This document shows positions 19,890-27,352 of a DNA stretch of 64,000 bases, one piece after another. The translations under genes and the position numbers were made by a program. Positions within the stretch are counted from its first letter, which is position 1. The number at the start of each line of letters is the position of its first letter. The notes under the pieces are model-generated. The model ran no database searches and was not told where the DNA came from. It saw nothing but the letters and a program-made list of their open reading frames with translations. Source of the stretch: Mycolicibacterium sp. TY81 (GTDB lineage Bacteria; Actinomycetota; Actinomycetes; Mycobacteriales; Mycobacteriaceae). The stretch covers positions 4,216,001 through 4,280,000 of the forward strand of contig NZ_AP023362.1 of the NCBI RefSeq assembly GCF_018326285.1, given 5' to 3'.

Positions 19890-20558
19890 ATGACGACCAC
19901 CATCTCCGCCATGCCGGGTTTCCTGGACCCGATGACGCTGATCGGCTACTTCGGGACATGGGCGCTGGTCGGGTTGCTGGTGGTCATCTTCATCGAGTCC
20001 GGCGTGCTGTTCCCGGTGCTGCCCGGCGACTCCCTGCTCTTCGTCGCCGGCCTGTTCGCCGCCAAACTGGCCGCCGGCACCGCCGATGACAAGATGCAGG
20101 AGGCCAACTTCCAGCTCTGGCAGCTGCTCGTGTTCATCCCGATCGCAGCAGTTCTGGGTGGCCTCGTCGGCTATTTCGTCGGCCGGTTCATCGGCGTCGA
20201 GATGTTCAAGCCCGATGCGCGGTTCCTCAAGCAGAAGTATCTCGACGAGGCGCACGCCTTCTTCGAGCGGCGCGGTCCCTTCGCGATCGTCATCGCCCGG
20301 TTCGTGCCGATCGTGCGCACGCTGGCACCGCTGACGGCCGGGGCGGCAAAGATGAATTTCGCCGTGTTCACCATTTACACCGTCCTCGGTGCTGTGGTGT
20401 GGGGCGTCGGGCTGACACTGCTCGGCTACTGGCTGGGCCAGTTCGCCATCATTCAGAAGCTCATCGAGCCGATCTTCATCGTCATCGTCGTCGCGTCGGT
20501 GACGCCGATGATCTGGCACTGGTACCAGCGCCGCAAGGCCGCCGCCTCGCAAGGCTGA
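19890..20558 (+). CDS. DedA-family membrane protein (Rv0364-like)
   Basis: This 222-residue polytopic protein has the DedA/SNARE-associated pattern: FIESGVLFPVLPGDSLLFVAGLFAA with the conserved acidic and proline residues, GYFVGRFIG, and FFERRGPFAIVIARFVPIVRTLAPLTAGAAKMNF, which includes the conserved FxRF/R motif. Family members act in undecaprenyl-phosphate or phospholipid recycling and membrane homeostasis. ATG 19890 is preceded by TATCTT at 19876-19881, which could be a -10 for a near-leaderless start. Confidence 0.9.
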   Translation: MTTTISAMPGFLDPMTLIGYFGTWALVGLLVVIFIESGVLFPVLPGDSLLFVAGLFAAKLAAGTADDKMQEANFQLWQLLVFIPIAAVLGGLVGYFVGRFIGVEMFKPDARFLKQKYLDEAHAFFERRGPFAIVIARFVPIVRTLAPLTAGAAKMNFAVFTIYTVLGAVVWGVGLTLLGYWLGQFAIIQKLIEPIFIVIVVASVTPMIWHWYQRRKAAASQG

Positions 20559-20658
20559 GCCGCCTCGGCAAACGGGTTCGAAAAACTTTGGTCACTTTGT
20601 TTGCGCTGGTAACAGTGGGCAACTAGCGTCACATTTCCCGCGGCTTCTTGTCGGCGGC

Positions 20659-20674
20659 TCGAACTAGTGTTCGA
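20659..20674 (+). promoter_or_regulatory. LexA (SOS) box
   Basis: TCGAACTAGTGTTCGA is a perfect match to the mycobacterial SOS box, TCGAAC-N4-GTTCGA. It lies four bases before the ATG of the DUF222/HNH gene, and its spacer overlaps a possible -10 (TAGTGT, 20665-20670), so LexA binding would block transcription. DNA-damage induction of the gene is expected; 13E12-family genes are known members of mycobacterial SOS regulons. Confidence 0.88.
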
Positions 20675-20677
20675 TGT

Positions 20678-22081
20678 ATGGGATTGACCGATCCGGCCGC
20701 TGTCGAGGCGGCGTACGCCGCCTACGAAGCCGCGGCGGCCCAGGTTGCGTCCCTGGACTACACCGGCCTGGATGTGCGGGCGTTGTTGGCGTTGCAGTCG
20801 CGCCGCGAAACCCTGAAATGCGCCGCCGAAGCGGTCGATCACCAGATCCTGGCCGCCGCCCAAACCCAAGCCACCGCCAAAGACATCGGCGCAAAAGACT
20901 GGCCCGAAGTGCTGCATGTGCGGCACCGCATCAGCCGCGAAGAAGCCCGTCGCCGGGTGCGCGACTGCGACCACCTGGGCCCGCGCTCGGCCATCACCGG
21001 GGAGGCGTTGGGCCCGGTGTGGGAACTGGTCGCCGCCGCGCTGGCCGAGGGTGCGATCAATAGTGAGCACGTCGCGGTGATCACCTGGTTCTTCCAGAAG
21101 CTGCCGCTGTGGGCGGCCGACCCCATCACGTTGACGCAGTGCGAGACGGATCTGGTGGCCGACGCGCGGGTCAAGACCCCCGAAGACCTTCGTAAGGTCG
21201 CGGCGGATTTGTTGTATCGGCTGGATCAGGACGGGCCCGAACCCAACGACGACGAACCCGACCCCAAACGCAGTTTCACCATGGGCAAGCAGCGGCCCGA
21301 CGGCCGCACCGACGTCACCGCCCAACTCGACCCCGAAGGCCGGGCCTACTGGCAAGTGTTGTTCGACAAATACGCCGCCCCCGGCATGTGCAACCCCGCC
21401 GACCCACACCCCTGCTACGCCGGGATCCCGACGCAGGAACAGATCGACAACGACACCCGCACCCTCGCGCAGCGCCAGTACGACGCCTTCAAATTCGTGG
21501 GCCGGATGATGCTGGCCTCCTCCTCCGGGGTGCACAACGGCTTCCCCGTCGCGGTGGTCGCCACCTGCACGGTGGCCGAGTTGGAAAAACGTGCCGGGAC
21601 GGCGCTCACCCACACCGGGACCAAACTCCCTATCAAAGACCTGATCCGGATGGCCGCCCAAGGGTCGGACAACTACCTCGCGGTGTTCGATGAGCACACC
21701 GGCCAACCCTTGTATCTGGGTCGGGCGGCCAGAACGGCCAGCACCGCGCAGCGCCTCGCGCTGTTCGGGCGGGATTTGGGGTGCACCCGCCCGAACTGCA
21801 CCGCACCCGCCTCGCGCTCGCAGGCCCATCACCTCACCAACTGGCGCGATGACGGCCTGACCAACATCGACACCATGACCCTGGCCTGCGGCCGCGATAA
21901 CCGCCTGGCCGACACCGGCGGCTGGCACACCACCATGGGCCCCGACGGCAGAACCCACTGGACCCCACCACCACTACTGGATGTCGGCCAACCTAGGACG
22001 AATCAGTATCACCACCCCACCCGCTACCCGGCCGAGAGCGGAGATAGTGACGACGGTGAAACAGACAGTCCCACAAGCTGA
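20678..22081 (+). CDS. 13E12-repeat family protein, DUF222 plus HNH nuclease domain
   Basis: This 467-residue protein has the long DUF222 region (residues about 20-300, including WPEVLHVRHRISREEARRRVRDCDHLGPR and DVTAQLDPEGRAYWQVLFDKYA) and a C-terminal HNH domain: RDLGCTRPNCTAPASRSQAHHLTNWRDDGLTNIDTMTLACGRDNRLAD, with the HH pair and a zinc-type CxxxxC. The family is multicopy in mycobacteria and often mobile-like. ATG 20678 is placed by the SOS box and probable leaderless start. An upstream ORF extension would run through the LexA site. Confidence 0.9.
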   Translation: MGLTDPAAVEAAYAAYEAAAAQVASLDYTGLDVRALLALQSRRETLKCAAEAVDHQILAAAQTQATAKDIGAKDWPEVLHVRHRISREEARRRVRDCDHLGPRSAITGEALGPVWELVAAALAEGAINSEHVAVITWFFQKLPLWAADPITLTQCETDLVADARVKTPEDLRKVAADLLYRLDQDGPEPNDDEPDPKRSFTMGKQRPDGRTDVTAQLDPEGRAYWQVLFDKYAAPGMCNPADPHPCYAGIPTQEQIDNDTRTLAQRQYDAFKFVGRMMLASSSGVHNGFPVAVVATCTVAELEKRAGTALTHTGTKLPIKDLIRMAAQGSDNYLAVFDEHTGQPLYLGRAARTASTAQRLALFGRDLGCTRPNCTAPASRSQAHHLTNWRDDGLTNIDTMTLACGRDNRLADTGGWHTTMGPDGRTHWTPPPLLDVGQPRTNQYHHPTRYPAESGDSDDGETDSPTS

Positions 22082-22141
22082 CCCGGCGCACAACGGCGCC
22101 GTTCATCCACGACGCCTCGCCGCGCCGCGCTGCCGGCCGGC

Positions 22142-23041
22142 CTACAGGCCCAGCGCACCCGCCAGTTCACGAAGGCTCGGCCGCGGGTCGGCGGTCGGAT
22201 GCTCCGCGAGCACCTGCACCACGACGTGGTCGGCACCGGCATCGAGGTGCGCCTTGACCTTGGCCGCGGCGTCTTCGACGCTGCCCATGCCGACCAGGGC
22301 GCGCGCCAGTCGCTCGGATCCACCGCGGACCAGATCGCTGTCGTCGAAGCCCTGGCGCAGCCACGAGTTCCGGTAGTTGGGCAGGCCGCTGTAGACGTTG
22401 AGGTGATCGTGGGCGCGGCGCAGCTGGTCGGCGTCATCGCCACCGATCGCCACTGCCTGCTCGGAGACGATCCACTTGTCCGGCCCGAGGATTTCGCGGG
22501 TCGTCGCGGTGGCGGACGGCAGGACCAGGTACGGATGCGCACCGTCGGCGCCGCTTCCCGACAGCTCGATCATCTTGGGGCCCAACGCCGCGAGCAGTCG
22601 CGGGGGTCGGCCCACGCCGGGTTCGATGGCGTCCGGCACGGCGGCCATGCGCTCCAGATAGCTGCGCATGGTGGCGAGCGGCTTTTCGTAGGTGCCGCCC
22701 ATCCCGCGCTCGACCAGCGGCCCGTGACTGACGCCGAGGCCAAGCACGAACCGGCCCGGGTATAGCGCGGTCAGCGTGCGGGCACCGGCCTCGGCGGCCG
22801 ACGGCAGGCGCACGTGGATGTTGGCGATGCCCGTGCCGACCACCAGCCGGTCGGTCGCCGCGAGGAATGCTGCCGACTCGGTGAGACACTCCTTGCCGAC
22901 GGTCTCGGGCAGGAACAGCGAGCCGTAGCCCATGGCTTCGATGTCGCGGGCCACCGCTTGCGCGGCCGGCATGGCCCAGCTGTCGCTGGCCCACCAGACG
23001 CCGATGCGGGACGGAAAGTCGATGCGCGCGCGTTCAGTCAC
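22142..23041 (-). CDS. LLM-class F420-dependent oxidoreductase
   Basis: This protein of about 299 residues is of the luciferase-like monooxygenase class: RIGVWWASDSWAMPAAQAVARDIEAMGYGSLFLPE at the start, VVGTGIANIHVRLP, GRFVLGLGVSHGPLVE and LAALGPKMIELSG. These are typical of the mycobacterial F420-dependent subgroup (one TIM barrel binding F420 rather than FMN). The substrate is unknown. GTG 23041 is chosen; a GTG one codon upstream is equally possible. It lies 43 bases after the iclR stop on the same strand, so the two may share a transcript. Confidence 0.85.
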   Translation of the reverse strand: MTERARIDFPSRIGVWWASDSWAMPAAQAVARDIEAMGYGSLFLPETVGKECLTESAAFLAATDRLVVGTGIANIHVRLPSAAEAGARTLTALYPGRFVLGLGVSHGPLVERGMGGTYEKPLATMRSYLERMAAVPDAIEPGVGRPPRLLAALGPKMIELSGSGADGAHPYLVLPSATATTREILGPDKWIVSEQAVAIGGDDADQLRRAHDHLNVYSGLPNYRNSWLRQGFDDSDLVRGGSERLARALVGMGSVEDAAAKVKAHLDAGADHVVVQVLAEHPTADPRPSLRELAGALGL

Positions 23042-23084
23042 CACTCCACCATCGCCTACCGCCGGCCGCGCCGCGACGCGGGGG

Positions 23085-23840
23085 TCACCCCTGCAGCCGG
23101 CCCGACAACTCGTGGGCCTGCTCGAGAAGCAGGCGCCCCAGTTCGCGTCGACGGGCGGCGCGGAACCGGGTCTCGACACCGGTGAGACTCAACGCCCAGC
23201 CCGGCAGACCGCGCCGGTCGAACACCGCTGCCGCCATGCCCCAGCTGCCTTCGACCAGCAGCGCGGGATTGACGGCGTAGCCGGCGCGCCGGGTCTGCTC
23301 GATGCGTTTACGAATGGCGGCCTCGGAATGCGTTGGCCCCCATTTGGTTTCGGGCTGCTCGCGGGAGAAGTAGTCGTCGACCTCGGCGGCCGGTAGATGG
23401 CTGAGGATGGCCAGCCCGGCGCTGGCCACCCCTAGCGGGAACCGGATGCCGACCTGCAGGACGTGCGAGCGCAACGGGAAGCTGCCCTCCTCGCTGAGCA
23501 CGCACACGGTCTGATCACCGCGGCGGGCCGAGAAGAACGCACTCTCGCCGGTCTCGCGGGCCAGCCGCGTCACGACCGCGCGCGCCTGATCGGTCACGTC
23601 GTGGTGCTGAGCCGCACCGACACCGAGCAGATACAGCTCGGGTCCGAGTGACCAGCGGCCAGTTTTCTGATCCCGGCTGACCAGATGTTCGTCGGCCAGT
23701 GCCGTGAGCAGTCGGTGCGCGGTCGGCCGGGCCAGGCCGGCCAACTTTCCGAGCTCGGTGGTGGAGGCGCCGTCGGGTTCGGTTGTGGCGACGGCCCGCA
23801 GCATCGCCCCCACGCGCGCGACCACATTCGGACCGGTCAT
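23085..23840 (-). CDS. IclR-family transcriptional regulator
   Basis: This protein of about 251 residues has an N-terminal winged helix (GASTTELGKLAGLARPTAHRLLTALADEHLVSRD) and the IclR effector domain (GESAFFSARRGDQTVCVLSEEGSFPLRSHVLQVGIRFPLGVASAGLAILSHLP, then RRAGYAVNPALLVEGSWGMAAAVFDRRG). It is divergent from the CoA-transferase genes scoAB, and sequences matching one operator lie before both starts, so it probably controls scoAB and itself. ATG 23840 or the GTG six bases upstream may be used. Confidence 0.9.
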   Translation of the reverse strand: MTGPNVVARVGAMLRAVATTEPDGASTTELGKLAGLARPTAHRLLTALADEHLVSRDQKTGRWSLGPELYLLGVGAAQHHDVTDQARAVVTRLARETGESAFFSARRGDQTVCVLSEEGSFPLRSHVLQVGIRFPLGVASAGLAILSHLPAAEVDDYFSREQPETKWGPTHSEAAIRKRIEQTRRAGYAVNPALLVEGSWGMAAAVFDRRGLPGWALSLTGVETRFRAARRRELGRLLLEQAHELSGRLQG

Positions 23841-23854
23841 CACCACATCTTATG

Positions 23855-23871
23855 CGTTCACTGGATGAACG
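23855..23871. promoter_or_regulatory. IclR operator candidate 1
   Basis: CGTTCACTGGATGAACG is a perfect palindrome (arms CGTTCA/TGAACG, centre CTGGA) 15 bases upstream of the iclR start. A near-identical site lies before scoA, so this is probably the binding site through which the regulator controls itself. Confidence 0.7.
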
Positions 23872-23964
23872 CTCATGACAGCAATGCTCACCCTGTGAAC
23901 ACTTTTGACCGGCTTCCGACAGAGACTTGCCATGTCAGCGGCGTCACGTGAAAAGTAGGTCCCG

Positions 23965-23981
23965 CGTTTACTGGATGAACG
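23965..23981. promoter_or_regulatory. IclR operator candidate 2
   Basis: CGTTTACTGGATGAACG differs from candidate 1 by one base and lies eight bases before the scoA ATG (23989), next to the GGAG ribosome-binding site. Spacing between the two sites is 110 bases, about ten to eleven helical turns, which would allow looping. Confidence 0.7.
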
Positions 23982-23988
23982 GAGTGTC

Positions 23989-24747
23989 ATGACCTCGAAG
24001 GTGTACGCCTCGGCCGCCGCAGCGGTCGCCGACATCGGTGACGGCGCCACGCTGGCTGTCGGCGGATTCGGTTTGTGCGGCATCCCCGACCAACTCATCG
24101 ATGCCATCGCCGCGTCGAGCGCCACCGACCTCGAGGTGTTCTCGAACAACTGCGGCGTCGACGGCGTCGGCCTCGGCGTGCTGCTGGGCCTCGGCAAGGT
24201 CCGTCGGGTCACCGCCTCGTACGTCGGCGAGAACAAGGAGTTCGCCCGCCAGTACCTGTCCGGCGAGCTCGAGGTGGAGCTCACGCCGCAGGGCACCCTG
24301 GCCGAGCGGATGCGCGCCGGCGGTGCCGGGATCCCGGCGTTCTACACCCCGGCCGGCGTCGGCACCCCGGTCTCCGACGGCGGTCTGCCGTGGCGCTATG
24401 CGGCCGACGGTTCCGTCGCTGTTGCCTCGCCGCCCAAGGAGATTCGCGAATTCAACGGCAAGCGCTACGTGCTCGAGGAGTCGATCAACGCCGACTTCGC
24501 GCTGGTGCACGCGCTGCGCGCCGACACCGCGGGCAACCTGGTCTTCAACAAGACCGCACGCAACTTCAACCCGCTGGCCGCGATGGCCGGGCGGATCACC
24601 ATCGTCCAGGTCGAGGAACTGGTGCAGCCCGGGGAGATCGACCCCGACGACGTCCACCTGGCAGGCGTGTTCGTACAGCGCATCGTGCACACCGGACCGC
24701 AGGACAAGCAGATCGAGAAGCGCACGGTGCGAGAGGATGCCAAATGA
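23989..24747 (+). CDS. scoA: 3-oxoacid CoA-transferase, subunit A
   Basis: This 252-residue alpha subunit of a class I CoA-transferase moves CoA from succinyl-CoA to a 3-oxoacid (acetoacetate or 3-oxoadipate). Marks are [24 protein letters not shown] and [34 protein letters not shown] near the start, and [28 protein letters not shown]. IclR control is common for pcaIJ, so 3-oxoadipate is a real alternative substrate. The stop overlaps the scoB start (ATGA). Confidence 0.9.
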   Translation: MTSKVYASAAAAVADIGDGATLAVGGFGLCGIPDQLIDAIAASSATDLEVFSNNCGVDGVGLGVLLGLGKVRRVTASYVGENKEFARQYLSGELEVELTPQGTLAERMRAGGAGIPAFYTPAGVGTPVSDGGLPWRYAADGSVAVASPPKEIREFNGKRYVLEESINADFALVHALRADTAGNLVFNKTARNFNPLAAMAGRITIVQVEELVQPGEIDPDDVHLAGVFVQRIVHTGPQDKQIEKRTVREDAK

Positions 24748-25388
24748 CCGGCTGGAACCGTGACCAGATGGCCGCGCGGGCCGCGGCCGACATGATCGAC
24801 GGCGAGTACGTCAACCTCGGCATCGGCCTGCCGACGTTGATCCCCGGCTTCCTGACGGGCGACGTGCACGTCACGCTGCACTCGGAGAACGGCATCCTGG
24901 GCACCGGCCCGTACCCCACCGAAGACAACGTCGACCCCGACCTCATCAACGCCGGTAAGGAAACCGTGACGGTGAATCCCGGTGCGGCGTACTTCGATTC
25001 GTCGCTGTCGTTCGGGATGATCCGCGGCGGCCACATCGATACCGCGGTGCTCGGCGGCATGGAGGTCTCGCGCACCGGTGACCTGGCCAACTGGATGGTG
25101 CCCGGCAAGATGGTCAAGGGCATGGGTGGCGCCATGGACCTGGTGCACGGCGCCTCGCGCGTCATCGTGCTCATGGAGCACACCGACAAGGCCGGCAACC
25201 CCAAGATCGTCCCGGTCTGCACACTGCCGCTGACGGGTCAGGGTGTGGTCGACCGGATCATCACCAACCTGGCCGTCATCGACGTGCCCGGCGACGGCAC
25301 GCTGATCCTGCGCGAGACCGCCCCCGGCGTGAGCGTCGACGATGTCATCGCAGCGACCGGCGCCGAGCTGACAGTGCAGCTCGACTAG
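24744..25388 (+). CDS. scoB: 3-oxoacid CoA-transferase, subunit B
   Basis: This 214-residue beta subunit carries the catalytic glutamate in [14 protein letters not shown] and the family segment [16 protein letters not shown]. Later parts ([44 protein letters not shown]) are typical. It forms a heteromer with ScoA. ATG 24744 overlaps the scoA stop by four bases, so translation is coupled. Confidence 0.92.
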   Translation: MTGWNRDQMAARAAADMIDGEYVNLGIGLPTLIPGFLTGDVHVTLHSENGILGTGPYPTEDNVDPDLINAGKETVTVNPGAAYFDSSLSFGMIRGGHIDTAVLGGMEVSRTGDLANWMVPGKMVKGMGGAMDLVHGASRVIVLMEHTDKAGNPKIVPVCTLPLTGQGVVDRIITNLAVIDVPGDGTLILRETAPGVSVDDVIAATGAELTVQLD

Positions 25389-25435
25389 GTAGTCAATTAC
25401 GCCGTTCGGCTGATGTGTTGTCGCCCTCCTCGGCC

Positions 25436-25453
25436 CGATAGTGACTTCTATCG
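25436..25453. promoter_or_regulatory. Inverted repeat upstream of the P450 gene
   Basis: CGATAG (25436-25441) and CTATCG (25448-25453) lie six bases apart, 18 bases before the P450 start codon. The symmetry and position suggest a repressor site, but no regulator gene is adjacent, and the arms are short enough to occur by chance. Confidence 0.35.
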
Positions 25454-25471
25454 AAACCGAGGGAGACATCG

Positions 25472-26704
25472 ATGACCATCGCCGCCAGCCATCCTGTCAG
25501 CGTCTTGGACGCCGGCCTTCCGGTCATCGACTACGAAGCCGTCGACGACCCGGCAACCGCACACCGGATGATCAAAGAGGTCCGCCGGCAGGGAGCCGTG
25601 GCCACCGGCCCGCACGCACCTGAGGTACTGAGCTACGAATTGGTCCGTACGGTGCTGCGCGACGCGCGCTTTCATGAGCCCGGCGTGCGCGGGCTGGTCC
25701 CGCGCGGCGTCACCGGCGGTCCGCTCTGGGACCGCATCGGCAGTGCGCTGCTCAGTCTCGACGGCGAAGAGCACACGCGGCTCCGGAAGCTGGTGTGCAA
25801 GGCCTTCACCAGCAAGGCCGTCGGCCGGCTGGATCCGCTGATCGACGCCGTCCTGGCCGAGTTGGTCGATCCCGTTGCCGCCGTGGGCAATTGCGACATC
25901 GTCGCCGACGTCGCCCAGCCGTACCCGATCCCGGTGATCTGCGCGCTGCTCGGCGTGCCGCGCACCGACTGGCGGATGATCTCGGATTGGACCGACGACA
26001 TCTTCAAGATGTTCTGGTGGGATGTGGCCGCACACGAATCGGAAATCCTCACGGCCTGGCAGAAATTCGACGACTACATCGACGCGATGATCACGGAGCG
26101 TCGCACCACGCTGACCGACGACCTGCTGTCCGCCCTCATCCGCGCGGAGGACGACGGCGACCGGCTCAGCCATCCCGAATTGCTCATGCTGTCCATGGGA
26201 ATCCTTGCGGCGGGCACCGATACCACGCGCAATCAACTGGCCGCTGCCGTGGACACCTTCTGTGATCACCCCGACCAATGGGCGCTACTCGCCACGCATC
26301 CCGAGTTGGTGCCCCAGGCAGTCGATGAAGTCATGCGGTTCGCGCCGATCGTCCTCAATGTGCCGCGATATGTCACCGAAGATGTGGAGCTGGCGGGGTA
26401 CTTCTTCCCGCGGGACTCACTCGTCGTCGCCAATACCGCTGCGGCGAACCGGGATCCGCAGGTATACGAAAATCCCGATCAGTTCGACATCACCCGGCGT
26501 GATGCGCAGCCGATGCTCACCTTCGGCGGCGGCGTGCACTACTGTCTCGGCTCGCATCTGGCGCGGTTGGAACTGGTCAGAGCGCTCACGGTGCTGACGC
26601 AGCGGATGCCGAACATTCGCCGCACGGGTCCGGCGCCATGGAAGCCGCTGATGGCGGTCAGTGGGCCGCAGACGCTGCCGGTGGAGTTCGACGCCGGGCA
26701 CTGA
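25472..26704 (+). CDS. Cytochrome P450
   Basis: This 410-residue soluble P450 has the I-helix oxygen-binding motif GILAAGTDTTRNQ, the ExxR pair in VDEVMRFAP, and the heme loop FGGGVHYCLGSHLARLEL with Cys358 as heme ligand. Bacterial P450s of this type need separate ferredoxin and reductase partners, none of which is adjacent. I could not place it in a named CYP family from memory, and the substrate is unknown. ATG 25472 follows a GAGGGAGACATCG ribosome-binding site. The FMN reductase gene follows on the same strand. Confidence 0.93.
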   Translation: MTIAASHPVSVLDAGLPVIDYEAVDDPATAHRMIKEVRRQGAVATGPHAPEVLSYELVRTVLRDARFHEPGVRGLVPRGVTGGPLWDRIGSALLSLDGEEHTRLRKLVCKAFTSKAVGRLDPLIDAVLAELVDPVAAVGNCDIVADVAQPYPIPVICALLGVPRTDWRMISDWTDDIFKMFWWDVAAHESEILTAWQKFDDYIDAMITERRTTLTDDLLSALIRAEDDGDRLSHPELLMLSMGILAAGTDTTRNQLAAAVDTFCDHPDQWALLATHPELVPQAVDEVMRFAPIVLNVPRYVTEDVELAGYFFPRDSLVVANTAAANRDPQVYENPDQFDITRRDAQPMLTFGGGVHYCLGSHLARLELVRALTVLTQRMPNIRRTGPAPWKPLMAVSGPQTLPVEFDAGH

Positions 26705-26801
26705 TCATGTGAGTGGTTGCGATTCTTCCGCGCGGGTACTCCGAGTTCGGCAGGCTGTCAGGAGCCGGGGTCGGGGTCACGACGCAGAAGAGGAGCACTT
26801 C

Positions 26802-27350
26802 ATGAGGATCGGCATCATCGTGGGATCGATTCGGGATGGGCGCAGCGGTGCCGGCGTCGGCGACTGGGTGGCCGAGCAGGCCGCCCACCGCGACGACGCC
26901 CAGTTCGAACTCATCGACCTGAAGACCTTCGACGTGCCGCTGCTCACGGCTGCGACGGTGCCGGCCGCGGCCAAGAAACAGTACGAGTCCGAGAACGTGC
27001 AGCGGTGGAGCGCGGCGATCGACGCCTGCGACGGGTTCATCTTCGTCACCCCGGAGTACAACCATGGCGTCCCGGGCGCATTCAAGAACGCTGTGGACTC
27101 CCTCGGTTCTGAATGGTTCGGCAAGACAGTGGGTTTCGTCTCCTACGGCGCCGACGGCGGGGTGCGCGCCGTGGAGCAGTGGCGACAGATCGTCGCCAAC
27201 TTCCAGATGCTCGACGTCCGTGCCCAGGTGTCGTTGTCGCTGTTCACCGAGTTCGGCGCCGATGGCTTCACCCCGCTGGAGCGGCGTGCCGGAGAACTGG
27301 CAGGGCTGTTCGACCAGCTGATCACATTGACCGCGAAAGTGGCCGGCTGA
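26802..27350 (+). CDS. NAD(P)H-dependent FMN reductase
   Basis: This 182-residue flavodoxin-fold reductase starts MRIGIIVGSIRDGRSG, the FMN-phosphate loop, and carries FIFVTPEYNHGVPGAFKNAVDSLGSEWFGKTVGFVSYG, the typical NADPH_dep_FMN_red signature. It would reduce FMN or quinone-like acceptors. The ATG at 26802 follows AGAGGAGCACTTC. It might feed flavin to a partner oxygenase, but the adjacent P450 normally takes electrons from ferredoxin, so functional coupling is only a guess. Confidence 0.9.
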   Translation: MRIGIIVGSIRDGRSGAGVGDWVAEQAAHRDDAQFELIDLKTFDVPLLTAATVPAAAKKQYESENVQRWSAAIDACDGFIFVTPEYNHGVPGAFKNAVDSLGSEWFGKTVGFVSYGADGGVRAVEQWRQIVANFQMLDVRAQVSLSLFTEFGADGFTPLERRAGELAGLFDQLITLTAKVAG

Positions 27351-27352
27351 AC

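Noticed and set aside
25389..25471. A riboswitch before the P450 gene
   Set aside because: The interval is about 80 bases, with only a short dyad and a ribosome-binding site; no conserved aptamer core was recognised.
26802..27350. The FMN reductase as dedicated redox partner of the adjacent P450
   Set aside because: P450s of this soluble bacterial type use ferredoxin; the gap of 97 bases and separate ribosome-binding site give no firm link.
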